From an uncultured Lachnospiraceae bacterium (GTDB lineage Bacteria; Bacillota; Clostridia; Lachnospirales; Lachnospiraceae), in the NCBI GenBank assembly GCA_902789555.1, contig CADAOF010000002.1, positions 1 through 64,000 of the forward strand: 64,000 nucleotides of DNA. Reading direction: 5' to 3'. Both the position numbers and the translations under genes were made by a program. Positions within the stretch are counted from its first letter, which is position 1, and each line of letters opens with the position of its first letter. Of the stretch, positions 16,259 through 24,887 are shown piece by piece. The notes beneath the pieces are model-generated. The model was given only the letters and a program-made list of their open reading frames with translations, did no database searches and was not told the origin of the DNA.

Positions 16259-17257
16259 TTACTCCTGCCGGGCGTTCCGGGCAAGCCCTTCCAGCCAGGC
16301 CGAGGCTTCTTCCCGGCTTCGAAGGACGATCAGCCGGCGCGGAGGATATTTCCTGAACAGTTCCATCAGGACCGGGCGCTTTTCCGTCCGGTATTTTCTT
16401 ATCTCTGCCACGAGTTCGGGGTCGATTTCCTGCTCGGTCCAGGGCATGTCGGGCCGCTCCTTCCCGATCCGCGCCGTGATGCCCGCAAGGCACTCCTCCT
16501 CGTCGATGTCGAGGAAGATGGCGGTGTCACAGGCGCGGAGGCGCGGCTCGTAGGTACGGCTGTAATCGCCGTCCAGGATCCATTCGTCCTCCTGCAGCAG
16601 ACCGGCGAGGCGCCTGTCGAATTCCTCCCGGGAGACGTGCGTCCGGTCCGGCTTCCACCAGATCCGGTCGAGGTGCGTCGTCGGAAGGCCGGTGAGCGCC
16701 GCAAGCCGCACGGCAAAGTTGCTCTTTCCGCTGCCGGGACAGCCGAGAACGAGGATCCTCCTGCCGATGTCGAAGCGGTCGTCCTTCACCATGTGCCGCA
16801 CCGTCCGGTCTTCCGGATCCAGCGCCGTCCGGAAGAATTCCGGGTAGACGGTCCGCGGCTCGTCCGGCGAGACCCATTCGAGACTCTCCTGCACGCCGTC
16901 TTCGGTAAAGCTCCGGCAGACCGGTTCAAAATCCGCCGGCGTCTTCATGTAGAAATAAAAAGCGAGTTCATAATAAACCTTCCCGAAGCGGTCCGTGGAC
17001 GGAGCATCGCCGTAAAAATAATTTTCCTGCACGAAGCCGAGGCGGTCGACCGCCAGGCGGATCCCCGTCTCCTCTTCCACCTCGCGGACGACGGCTTCTT
17101 CGGCCGTCTCCCCGAACTTGATGCGCCCGCCGACGGAATAGAAATACCCGGCGCGGGCGTTTTTCACCATCAGAAAGCGACCATCCTTCAGGATGATCGC
17201 GCCGACGCGGATATTGACGATTCCCTCGCCGCAGGGAACGCAGATGTCAGGTCCCAT
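16259..17257 (-). CDS. NUDIX hydrolase fused to a P-loop adenylate-kinase-like domain
   Basis: 332 residues with two domains. Residues 1-150 are a NUDIX hydrolase: the box G44-x5-E-x7-REVEEETGI is complete. Residues 165-332 are a small P-loop NTPase with Walker A GCPGSGKS at 172-179, an HLDRIWWKPD segment and DEWILDGDYSRT. That pattern is typical of 'topology modulation protein'/FlaR-like kinases. The two activities (a nucleoside-diphosphate-X pyrophosphatase and a probable kinase) are normally separate proteins. The ATG at 17257 is six bases after GGAGG; the adjoining GTG is too close. No frameshift explains the joining; the frame is open throughout. Confidence 0.8.
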   Translation of the reverse strand: MGPDICVPCGEGIVNIRVGAIILKDGRFLMVKNARAGYFYSVGGRIKFGETAEEAVVREVEEETGIRLAVDRLGFVQENYFYGDAPSTDRFGKVYYELAFYFYMKTPADFEPVCRSFTEDGVQESLEWVSPDEPRTVYPEFFRTALDPEDRTVRHMVKDDRFDIGRRILVLGCPGSGKSNFAVRLAALTGLPTTHLDRIWWKPDRTHVSREEFDRRLAGLLQEDEWILDGDYSRTYEPRLRACDTAIFLDIDEEECLAGITARIGKERPDMPWTEQEIDPELVAEIRKYRTEKRPVLMELFRKYPPRRLIVLRSREEASAWLEGLARNARQE

Positions 17258-17379
17258 CACTTACCTCCTGCCGAAGAGGCAGACTCCTTCCGCTCTCTTT
17301 CGTCCATAATATCATAGATCTGCCTGAAATTGATGAGGATCCTGTAAAAATTCTCCGCAAATGAGAGGAAGCGCCAATG

Positions 17380-17421
17380 TGACAATTCTGTCATTCGTTT
17401 TTGCAGGCGGAATGATATAAT
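17380..17421 (+). promoter_or_regulatory. Promoter and inverted repeat of the two-component/ABC operon
   Basis: TATAAT (17416-17421) has an extended TGA in front, but no good -35. In its place is a perfect inverted repeat, TGACA-ATTC-TGTCA (17380-17393). It fits the TNACA-N4-TGTNA form described for BceR-like response regulators. Activation of this promoter by the regulator encoded just downstream is inferred. Confidence 0.55.
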
Positions 17422-17466
17422 GAAGCTGTTTCAATTTCCCGATTTCCGTAAGAAAAGAGGTCTCTC

Positions 17467-18135
17467 ATGGAAAAGCTTCTGTTGGTTGAAGATGATTCCG
17501 CCCTGGTGCGGAGACTCACGGAATATTTGAGTACGGAGGGCTTCCGCTGCCTTTCTGCCGGCGGACAGGCGCAGGCTGCCGCGCTGATCGACGCGGAAAA
17601 GCCCGATCTGGCGCTGGTCGATATCGCTTTGGCGGAAGGAAACGGCTTTGCCGTTTGTGCCTACGCCAGGGGGAAGGGCGTTCCCGTCATTTTCCTCACG
17701 GCATCCGGAGATGAACTGAGCACCGTGACCGGACTGGACATGGGAGCCGACGACTATATTGCCAAACCCTTCCGGCCGAAGGAACTGGTTTCACGGATCC
17801 GCAGCGTTCTGCGGCGGACCTCAGGAAATCACGGCGAGATCGTGCTGGGCGAACTGCGGGTCGATTCAGGCAAAGGCCTGGTGTTTCGCGCTGACCGGCA
17901 GATCTTTCTGTCTGCGTTGGAGTACCGCCTTTTCATGTTTTTCCTGAATCACCGGGGGCAGGTTCTGACCCGTGAACAGCTGCTGGATGAGATATGGGAC
18001 AGCGCCGGCGAATATGTGAGCGACAACACGCTGACGGTTTACATCAAGCGCCTGCGGGAGAAACTGGAAGAAGACCCTCAGGATCCCCGTCTGATCCTGA
18101 CGGTTCGCGGGATCGGCTACCGGCTGAAGGAGTGA
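17467..18135 (+). CDS. OmpR-family response regulator
   Basis: 222 residues. The receiver domain (1-115) has the acidic pair E8-D9-D10, the phospho-acceptor D52 in LVDIAL, the switch T in VIFLTASGDE and K in YIAKPFRP. The DNA-binding winged helix (about 128-222) has the usual GQVLTREQLLDEIWD and ending VRGIGYRL. It is followed four bases later by its histidine kinase, then the ABC transporter. It most likely activates the transporter genes when the kinase senses an envelope-active compound. Confidence 0.92.
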   Translation: MEKLLLVEDDSALVRRLTEYLSTEGFRCLSAGGQAQAAALIDAEKPDLALVDIALAEGNGFAVCAYARGKGVPVIFLTASGDELSTVTGLDMGADDYIAKPFRPKELVSRIRSVLRRTSGNHGEIVLGELRVDSGKGLVFRADRQIFLSALEYRLFMFFLNHRGQVLTREQLLDEIWDSAGEYVSDNTLTVYIKRLREKLEEDPQDPRLILTVRGIGYRLKE

Positions 18136-18138
18136 GCC

Positions 18139-19137
18139 ATGATCCGGAATAACAAAGAACTGAAACGGAGCCTCATTCTACTTTCCGTGATCTGTCTGGC
18201 GCTTGCCGTCTGCGGATTTCTGCATTCCGCCCTGACCGGCCTCTTAGTGCTGGCGGTCAGTCTTGCCGTATGCCTGGTTTTCTTTTTCACGGAGATCTCC
18301 CGCTACAAAAAGCTGCAGTCGTTCAGTAAGCACCTGAATGAACTGCTGCAGCGCGGCACGCCGCTGCCGATCCGCGACTACGAAGAAGGCGAACTGTCGC
18401 TCCTGGCCGGCGATATTGAAAAGATCACCCTGCTGCTGAAGGAACGGGCGGACGCCCTGCAGAAGGATAAGACATTCCTTGCTGATGCTCTGGCGGACAT
18501 TTCCCATCAGCTTCGCACGCCGCTCACCACGATGAATCTGACCATCGGTCTGCTGCAGGAAAAGGATCTGTCCGAAGAACGCCGGGCTGCGCTGACCCGT
18601 GAACTGAACGCGCTCCTTGCCCGCACGGAATGGCTGGTAGAAGCGCTCCTCAAACTGTCCCGCCTGGATGCCGATGCGGTCGTCATGGCGAAAGAAGACA
18701 TCTCCGTCCGGAAACTTACGGAAAAAGCCGCCGGACCGCTGCTGATCCCGCTGGAACTGCGGGGGATCACGCTGACGACCGAAGGCGGCGAAGCTGTCTT
18801 TTCCGGAGACCTCAACTGGACGGCGGAAGCGTTAAGCAATCTTCTCAGGAACTCCGTGAATTATACGCCGGAAGGCGGCAGCATCCGGATCAAGGCGGAA
18901 GAAAATGCTCTGTATACCGCTGTCACGGTAACAGACTCCGGCCCCGGGATCGCAGCGGAAGACCTGCCGCATTTGTTTGACCGGTTTTATAAAGGGCGCG
19001 GTTCGTCGGAAAACAGCTATGGGATAGGCCTCTCCCTGGCGCAGAAGATCATTCATGCCCAGGGCGGGACACTACGCGCTTTCAATACGGCGGAAGGCGC
19101 CTGTTTTGAGATCAAGTTCTACAAACAGGTCGTGTGA
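18139..19137 (+). CDS. Sensor histidine kinase, short membrane-sensing type
   Basis: 332 residues. Two membrane helices (about 11-29 and 31-52) are separated by only a few residues, so there is practically no external sensor domain. This is the layout of intramembrane-sensing kinases tied to ABC transporters. A HAMP-like linker runs to 115, the H-box is ADISHQLRTPL with H123, and the ATPase part has SNLLRNSVNYTP (N box), DSGPGI (G1) and SYGIGLSLAQKII (G2). Its ribosome site AAGGAG lies within the last codons of the regulator gene. Confidence 0.92.
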   Translation: MIRNNKELKRSLILLSVICLALAVCGFLHSALTGLLVLAVSLAVCLVFFFTEISRYKKLQSFSKHLNELLQRGTPLPIRDYEEGELSLLAGDIEKITLLLKERADALQKDKTFLADALADISHQLRTPLTTMNLTIGLLQEKDLSEERRAALTRELNALLARTEWLVEALLKLSRLDADAVVMAKEDISVRKLTEKAAGPLLIPLELRGITLTTEGGEAVFSGDLNWTAEALSNLLRNSVNYTPEGGSIRIKAEENALYTAVTVTDSGPGIAAEDLPHLFDRFYKGRGSSENSYGIGLSLAQKIIHAQGGTLRAFNTAEGACFEIKFYKQVV

Positions 19138-19218
19138 CAGATCTTTTAGGGAAAACTCACCGGATCGTCACCTGAGAAGGGTATGATCGGAACGTAAAAA
19201 ACTACCGAAGGAGTTCGT

Positions 19219-19899
19219 ATGGAAATTCTGAAAGTCGAAAACTTATCCAAGATCTACGGTTCCGGTGAGGGCGAAGTACGGGCGCTGGATGGCGTGTCAT
19301 TCAGCGTCCCCAAAGGTCAGTTCCTGGCGATCATCGGGCCGTCCGGTTCGGGAAAGTCCACGCTTCTGCACATTTTGGGCGGGGTCGACCGCCCCACTTC
19401 CGGCAAGGTCTTTCTGGAAGATCAGGACGTGTTTGCCCAGGACGAAGACCACCTGGCGATCTTTAGGCGCCGCCAGGTCGGCCTAATCTATCAGTTCTAC
19501 AATCTGATCCCCGTGCTGAACGTCACGGAAAACATCACCCTTCCGGTCCTGCTGGACGGGAGAAAAGTTGATCAGAACCGTCTGGATGAACTGATCCGGG
19601 AACTGAATCTGACAGGCCGGGAAAAGCATCTTCCCAATCAGCTTTCCGGCGGCCAGCAGCAGCGGGTCTCCATCGGCCGGGCGCTCATGAATGCGCCGGC
19701 GCTTCTTCTGGCAGACGAGCCGACGGGGAATCTCGATTCCCGGAATTCACAGGAGATCGTTTCGCTTCTAAAAAAGGCGAACCGGCAGTACGGCCAGACC
19801 CTGATCGTCATCACGCACGACGAATCGATCGCCCTGCAGGCGGACCGCATCATCAGCCTGGAAGACGGCAGGATCACGAAGGACGAGGTGCTGCGATGA
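19219..19899 (+). CDS. ABC transporter ATP-binding protein (MacB/LolD type)
   Basis: 226 residues. Walker A GPSGSGKST at 40-48, Q-loop in YQFYNLIP, signature LSGGQQQR from 142, Walker B LLLADEPTGNLDS from 162 and the switch H in VITHDES. The size and the DEPTGNLDS motif match the export-type ATPases that pair with FtsX-like permeases. It overlaps the permease by four bases (ATGA) and has a strong AAGGAG. Confidence 0.93.
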   Translation: MEILKVENLSKIYGSGEGEVRALDGVSFSVPKGQFLAIIGPSGSGKSTLLHILGGVDRPTSGKVFLEDQDVFAQDEDHLAIFRRRQVGLIYQFYNLIPVLNVTENITLPVLLDGRKVDQNRLDELIRELNLTGREKHLPNQLSGGQQQRVSIGRALMNAPALLLADEPTGNLDSRNSQEIVSLLKKANRQYGQTLIVITHDESIALQADRIISLEDGRITKDEVLR

Positions 19900-22661
19900 A
19901 TATTCTCTCGCAGCTCACCAGACAGAACATTCGCCGGAACCGCACGCGGAGCCTGGCCGCGCTTGGCGGCATTTTTCTGGCGGCGGCAATGTTTACCATC
20001 CTGACGACCACGGTTTACAGCCTTTGGGACTACGTGCGGCGGGGAACAGAATACGAGACCGGCGACTACTTCGTGAGCGCTGATTTTGCGGATGAAGCCG
20101 ATGTGGAAACAGCAAGGAACGATCCGCTGATCCGGCGGGTCACTGACCTGCGGGTGACGGGTTATTTCAGTCAGTTCGAGATGATTGCGCCGGGGAGCAC
20201 CTATCCGGTGGCAGCAGTAGACAGTTACTTTTTTAAAGAAATGACCGTTCCGTTAAAAGAAGGGCGTCTTCCGGAAAACAGTTCGGAGATCCTTATCCCC
20301 GAGCAGATCAACCTTGTCTGTCTGCAGCAGGGCTGGAAAACCTGGAAGATCGGGGAGAGTGTGAACCTGGACCTCTTTGATCTGCGGAAGGCAAAGACAG
20401 TCGAGGAAAACGGCTGGAGCAAGCAGTACAGACCGGATGAGACCGAATCGCAGGAATACCGTATTGTGGGGATCACCCGCAATAAAGCCTACAGTGACGA
20501 CGAGAACGATTGGGGTGCTTACTGCCTGCTGACACTTGCGGACGGCGCGGAAGGTGATACGCTCTGGCACCGACTCTTCCTTAAGACGGCACCGAAAGAT
20601 GCTGCAGCCGTTCTGGCCAGGCATTACGGTCAGAAATCATTCCTGAATGATGATCTTCTCCGGGTCTACGGGGCAGGCGGGATAGAACAGAACACCGTGA
20701 TCCTGTCAGTCGTTATCCTGGCGGCGCTCCTCATCGTCGCTGCGCTTTCCGCGGTTCTTATCCGCAGCATTTTCTCCGTGTCGGTCACGGAGCGGACGCG
20801 GGAATTCGGGCTGCTTGCCAGCATCGGGACCACACCGAAACAGATCCGCGCTCTCGTGCGGCGTGAAGCCTTGTTCTTCCTGGTGACGGCGCTGCCGCCG
20901 GGCCTTGTCGCCGGCGTACTCGGCGCAGGAGGTCTTCTTGCGCGCTACCGCGGGATCCTGATCAACCAGTTTACCTTCGGCGAGAGCGTACCGGTGTCTG
21001 TCCGCCTGTCACCGGCTGCCCTGATCGCCGCCTCATTGATCTGTGCTTTGACGGTCTTTCTTTCCGTAAGCAGTCCTGCCCGGCGTGCTTCCCGCATCGT
21101 TCCGTTGGAGGCGATCCGTCAGAACCGGGACGTTCGGATCCGGGAGAAAAAGCGAAGCGGCAGCGGACGGATCCCGCGCCTCCTGGGTGTACCCGGATGG
21201 GTCGGCACGCGCTATGAACGCGTTGCCGGGAAGAAATACCGGGCGGTGACCGCGGCGTTAGCTTTCAGTCTGTTTCTGTTCCTTCCGGCTGTTTTCCTGG
21301 CGGATCTGGCGGAAAAGCAGGCGGACGCCTATGTCGAAGATTTTGATTTTTCGCTTTATTCGGCAGGCGGAAGCATTGATCCGGTGATCCTTGAAAAACT
21401 GCGTGCCGAACCGGAGATTTCATTTTCAGTCCTGCGCAACGTAAAGCATTATTATTCATCATTCCTGACTTCCGATCTGCCGGAGGAATACAGGGCTGTA
21501 CATATGGGAACTGCAGAGCAGAAGGATTATTCTTCACTGTACAGCTATGAGGAAGTGCATGTTACTTATATTGAGGACAGCGTGTTTGCGGCTGCGCTGA
21601 AGGCGGAGGGAATTGATCCTAAACCGTATCTCACCGGAGACGCTTACTTTGCCGTGATCGTGCCGTTTTCGGCCGGAGGCTTTGCCGTCCCGGACGAAAC
21701 AGGCGGCTGGCGCACGGTGAAATATGAGGGTTATGGAGCTGGCTCATTTCCGGAAGAAATGCTTTGCATAACGCTTGGTATCCCTCACGAACTGACTTCG
21801 CCGCCGGGAAAAAGCATGCCCCCTGAGTGGGCGGAATATCTTTCGACTGATGACGGAAAACTTTTGCTGAAGAAAGGGAATAAGACCTATCTGCTCGAAT
21901 GGGAAGCGAAAGGCGACAGCGGCATAGCTGACGTTGTCTATCGAAACTATAATATGTCCACGGGAGAGGCGGGAACTCCTGCTGCAGAAGCGGATCTTCC
22001 TTACCTGCGGATCCATCCGCTGCAATATCTGAAGAAAGCACCCGACGGCTGCGGCAATCTGCGGAGCATCTCTCTTGTCATGCCGCTCTCCAGACAGACG
22101 GATGAGCAAGACCGGGCTTCCCTGGAGATCCGCGTCCGGACCCTTCCGGACTACTATTCACTGTTGGCAAAACTGAAAGCGCTGGTTGAAGAGAATCCGC
22201 TATTGGTCTATACAGATCACCGTGAAGATTCCGTGAATCAGTTAGGTATCGCAGCCATGATCCGGGGCATTGCTACGGGCTTTTTGATCCTGATCAGCCT
22301 GCTCTGCGGCATCAATGTTTTCTATACGATGTCCACGAATATCGTCTTAAGACGCCGGGATTTCGGGATCCTGCAGAGCATCGGCTTCACCGGAAAGGAC
22401 CTGCTGCGCATGGTGACGGCGGAAAATATCAGGAGCTGCGCGAGAGCCCTGCTTTTCGGGATACCACTGGGAATCGGACTGTGCTTTGTCCTTGAGAAAC
22501 TGACAAGCCGAGGCGTTTCCTCCGGTTTTCAGCCGCCCTGGAATGCACTGCTGCTTGGCGCGGGCGTGATCCTCCTCCTGATGGTTCTCAGCACCCTGTA
22601 CGGGCTGCAGCTGCTGAAAAAGACAACACCCATTGAAGCGATCCGGGAAGAAAATATTTAG
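19896..22661 (+). CDS. FtsX-like ABC transporter permease, two-repeat form
   Basis: 921 residues. The architecture is a duplicated FtsX unit: a membrane helix at about 20-42, an extracytoplasmic domain (50-265), then three helices to about 400. After a basic cytosolic linker the pattern repeats: a helix near 450, a large external domain (470-785) and three helices to the end. The conserved FtsX motif appears twice, as REFGLLASIG and RRDFGILQSIGFTG, each followed by the ALLFGIPLG-type helix. This is eight helices with two external domains, unlike the ten-helix BceB family with one. With its kinase and regulator it probably exports, or releases from the membrane, an antimicrobial peptide or lipid; the substrate is unknown. 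Confidence 0.88.
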   Translation: MNILSQLTRQNIRRNRTRSLAALGGIFLAAAMFTILTTTVYSLWDYVRRGTEYETGDYFVSADFADEADVETARNDPLIRRVTDLRVTGYFSQFEMIAPGSTYPVAAVDSYFFKEMTVPLKEGRLPENSSEILIPEQINLVCLQQGWKTWKIGESVNLDLFDLRKAKTVEENGWSKQYRPDETESQEYRIVGITRNKAYSDDENDWGAYCLLTLADGAEGDTLWHRLFLKTAPKDAAAVLARHYGQKSFLNDDLLRVYGAGGIEQNTVILSVVILAALLIVAALSAVLIRSIFSVSVTERTREFGLLASIGTTPKQIRALVRREALFFLVTALPPGLVAGVLGAGGLLARYRGILINQFTFGESVPVSVRLSPAALIAASLICALTVFLSVSSPARRASRIVPLEAIRQNRDVRIREKKRSGSGRIPRLLGVPGWVGTRYERVAGKKYRAVTAALAFSLFLFLPAVFLADLAEKQADAYVEDFDFSLYSAGGSIDPVILEKLRAEPEISFSVLRNVKHYYSSFLTSDLPEEYRAVHMGTAEQKDYSSLYSYEEVHVTYIEDSVFAAALKAEGIDPKPYLTGDAYFAVIVPFSAGGFAVPDETGGWRTVKYEGYGAGSFPEEMLCITLGIPHELTSPPGKSMPPEWAEYLSTDDGKLLLKKGNKTYLLEWEAKGDSGIADVVYRNYNMSTGEAGTPAAEADLPYLRIHPLQYLKKAPDGCGNLRSISLVMPLSRQTDEQDRASLEIRVRTLPDYYSLLAKLKALVEENPLLVYTDHREDSVNQLGIAAMIRGIATGFLILISLLCGINVFYTMSTNIVLRRRDFGILQSIGFTGKDLLRMVTAENIRSCARALLFGIPLGIGLCFVLEKLTSRGVSSGFQPPWNALLLGAGVILLLMVLSTLYGLQLLKKTTPIEAIREENI

Positions 22662-22662
22662 C

Positions 22663-22953
22663 CAAACAAATAATGAGCGGTCGGTTCCCGTGAACTGACC
22701 GCTCGTTTGTAATTCTCTATCATAAGCTACGACTCAATCATTTTAAAGTGCTTCAACGCTTCTTCTATCACTTTTTCTTTCTCCTCCGGGCAGTTCGGCT
22801 GCCGGGATTCCTCTGATTTGGGCAAATTGTAGTTCTCCCGCATATCCAGGCCGTGTTTTCTTTTCACCTACGCGATATTCAGGTGTGTCACATGAAATCC
22901 GTAGTTTGCCTGTACCCATGCCTGGAGCTCATCATAAGTCGCACCGGTCTGAA
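22663..22953. repeat. Left copy of a ~290-bp diverged direct repeat
   Basis: It starts one base after the permease stop with CAAACAAATAATGAGCGG and matches 27274-27561 closely (about 80 percent by eye) over a terminator and the 3' tail of rlmD. Confidence 0.8.
22672..22711 (+). terminator. Terminator of the ABC operon
   Basis: AATGAGCGGTCGGTT (22672-22686) pairs with AACTGACCGCTCGTT (22693-22707), with G-T pairs, followed by TGTAATT. It is part of the direct repeat. Confidence 0.7.
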
Positions 22954-23056
22954 AACCGGAGGTGTCCAGATTCTCCAGATCGAATTCCACTCTGATATGC
23001 TTTTTCGATATGTTTCCCTTGGAAAGTTAGACAACCGCTTCAGCATGCGGATTTGC
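22727..23056 (-). pseudogene. Relic of an rlmD-type C-terminal tail
   Basis: Read on the minus strand, an unbroken register of about 110 codons ends ALKHFKMIES and stop. It contains NPHAEAVV, RVEFDLENLDTSGFQ, TYDELQAWV, GFHVTHLNIA, VKRKHG, ENYNLPKSEESRQPNCPEEK. It is the same module as the tail behind the living rlmD at 27338. Two in-frame stops (after HAEAVV and after HLNIA) and the absence of any start or methyltransferase core mark it as dead. Its frame is otherwise intact, so decay is by point change. Confidence 0.75.
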
Positions 23057-23177
23057 ACCTGCTGCTGAGGTTTTATTCTTTTGCCACATTATTCACTTGA
23101 GAATTGTTATTGTTTTATTTTATCCTTTCCAGCGTTTTTCATGGTTACTTCCTAACGTAAGAACAGATATGTTCTGT

Positions 23178-24125
23178 TTATCTGATCCCGAGAAGGGCTG
23201 CGGCTTCGGCTGCCTTATCTTCCGGCAGCTGGGCCGAGACCGCGTCGGCGTGGTACAGAAGCCCGTACGGCGCCGTATAGATCCAGCCGTCAAAGTTCGT
23301 GCCGTCCTGCGATGATACGGTCAGAACGCGCTCGCCCATCATCTCTTCCTGAAACTCCGGATCCGGGGCGTCGTCCCGAACGGCAAAGGAATACGGGTAG
23401 CGGTCCAGCGTCTGTCTGTAATCCCAGCTGAGTCCCGAAAAGCTCTCAAACGCATTAAGGTCCTTAAAGAGCTCATAAAAGCGGGTGATGTCATCCCGGC
23501 CGGTCAGTTTGACCATCCGCATCGACTTCTGCGCTTTTTTTCCGCTGTCCGTATTGTCCCGCGGGAAGCAGGACGTACTGACCGACTTGATGTCGTCCGC
23601 GCTCTCAATGCCGTAGACCGCCTTCCACAGCTGTCCGAACGTCCAGCTGCCGTTACAGAAGGAATGAAACGTCCACAGCACCATTCCGCCTTCCCGGCTT
23701 TCTCCGATCAGATAATTCAGAGCGGTCAGTCCTTTTACCCGGTAAAAGCTTCTTCCGTCTTTCTGCAGGTAGAGTTCTCCGATAAACGGCTTTAAGTCCT
23801 TCCCTTCCGCCGCCCCGGACGAACCGGAATAGACCCGGTAGTATTCGGCCTCATTTTCGCCAAGAGGAAGAATGGCGAACTCCTGAGCGTTGCTCTGCCA
23901 GGATAATAGATGGCTGCGTCCCGCTGCCATGAGCAGCCGGTTTTCCAGTCGTCCGAACGGCAGATAAGGCCACAGATACAGGCCGAGCAGCAGGCAGGCC
24001 GCAGCTGCCGCGATCCAGCGGAAGACCTTCTTTTTCCTGCGCGGAGCCGTTTTCTCCGGCAGCGCCTCCGTAATATATTCGTCCCGGATCTCTCCGAGAG
24101 CCCGAATCATTTCTCCTTCTTTCAT
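23178..24125 (-). CDS. Probable anti-sigma factor (ECF partner), membrane protein
   Basis: 315 residues. A charged cytosolic segment (1-33) that could hold the sigma factor is followed by one membrane helix (about 36-54) and a 260-residue extracytoplasmic domain. No known domain is recognised outside; one region (about 215-240, TGRDDITRFYELFKDLNAFES) recalls peptide-binding strands. The start codon overlaps the sigma stop by four bases (ATGA), the usual sigma/anti-sigma coupling. No zinc-binding HxxxCxxC motif is present, so it is not a ZAS-type anti-sigma. The role is inferred from position and topology. Confidence 0.65.
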   Translation of the reverse strand: MKEGEMIRALGEIRDEYITEALPEKTAPRRKKKVFRWIAAAAACLLLGLYLWPYLPFGRLENRLLMAAGRSHLLSWQSNAQEFAILPLGENEAEYYRVYSGSSGAAEGKDLKPFIGELYLQKDGRSFYRVKGLTALNYLIGESREGGMVLWTFHSFCNGSWTFGQLWKAVYGIESADDIKSVSTSCFPRDNTDSGKKAQKSMRMVKLTGRDDITRFYELFKDLNAFESFSGLSWDYRQTLDRYPYSFAVRDDAPDPEFQEEMMGERVLTVSSQDGTNFDGWIYTAPYGLLYHADAVSAQLPEDKAAEAAALLGIR

Positions 24126-24679
24126 ACGTCTATCCCTTCTTTCTGCAGGAACTCCCGCAGTGCTCTCCTGGAGCGGAGAAGCGACATTTTAACTTTGCTT
24201 TCCCCGACACCTAGTTCTTTCGCGATCTGCCTTACGCTGTCGAGGTACCAGTAGCGACGGACGAACAGCTTTCTTGCTTCGGGCTTCAGACCTTCCAGAA
24301 AACGATCAAGGAGTGCGGTAAATTCCTTTTCTTCCAGCTCCTGCTCAACATCATCCCGGGCAGGGAGACACTCCAGCAGTTCCGTTTCTGCTTGCAGGAT
24401 CTCTCCGCCGCGCCGCAGAGCCTTATTGGCACGCAGGCGGTCGATGGAGAGATTTCTCGTGATGCGGCAGAGGTAGGCAGCGAGGTCCGCGGGAGCTTCC
24501 GGCGGAACGCTGTTCCAGACCCGGAGCAGGGCATCGTTGACACACTCCTCGGCATCCTCTTCGGAGCCGAGAACGTTGAAAGCGATCCGGGACAGGATCC
24601 GGCCGTATTTCTCCGTGCACGCTTCGATCGCCGTTTCGCTGCGCTTCTCAAATTGCTTCAGGATCTCGCGGTCGTCCAT
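24122..24679 (-). CDS. ECF-subfamily RNA polymerase sigma factor
   Basis: 185 residues. Region 2 is seen as LGSEEDAEECVNDALLRVWNSVP and AYLCRITRNLSIDRLRA, the classic DAEDx and core-binding segments. Region 4 is seen as the HTH SVRQIAKELGVGESKVKMSLLRSRRAL. The linker is short and acidic. The start at 24679 has AAAGGA in front; an in-frame codon 27 bases upstream lacks a site. It is coupled to the membrane protein that should hold it inactive, and a matching ECF-type promoter stands upstream. Confidence 0.9.
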   Translation of the reverse strand: MDDREILKQFEKRSETAIEACTEKYGRILSRIAFNVLGSEEDAEECVNDALLRVWNSVPPEAPADLAAYLCRITRNLSIDRLRANKALRRGGEILQAETELLECLPARDDVEQELEEKEFTALLDRFLEGLKPEARKLFVRRYWYLDSVRQIAKELGVGESKVKMSLLRSRRALREFLQKEGIDV

Positions 24680-24735
24680 TTTTTCCTTTCCCGCAGCTGG
24701 AGCCACGCTGAATCATAAGGCCTTACACTTTTTCA

Positions 24736-24762
24736 GACGGAAAATGCCATAAAAAGGTCACA
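24736..24762 (-). promoter_or_regulatory. ECF-type autoregulated promoter
   Basis: On the minus strand TGTGACC (24756-24762) is separated by 16 bases from CGTC (24736-24739). This is the AAC/ACC...CGTC form used by ECF sigma factors in Firmicutes. It stands about 57 bases before the sigma start, so positive autoregulation is likely. Confidence 0.6.
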
Positions 24763-24887
24763 AAGAAGGATGAAAATACAGCATATTAAACTACCTTGAT
24801 AATAATACGCCTTTTCAAACCTGCAAATAGCCTGCCATTGGGTTCTTTTCACAGGACCATTTCCATTTTTTACTCTCTGCAATTGTT

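Noticed and set aside
17380..22661. Full BceRS-BceAB identification
   Set aside because: The permease has two FtsX repeats and two external domains; BceB has ten helices and a single large external loop.
22853..23068. Small plus-strand open frame of 71 codons in the gap after the ABC permease
   Set aside because: It is the antisense of the rlmD-tail relic, which reads sensibly on the minus strand.
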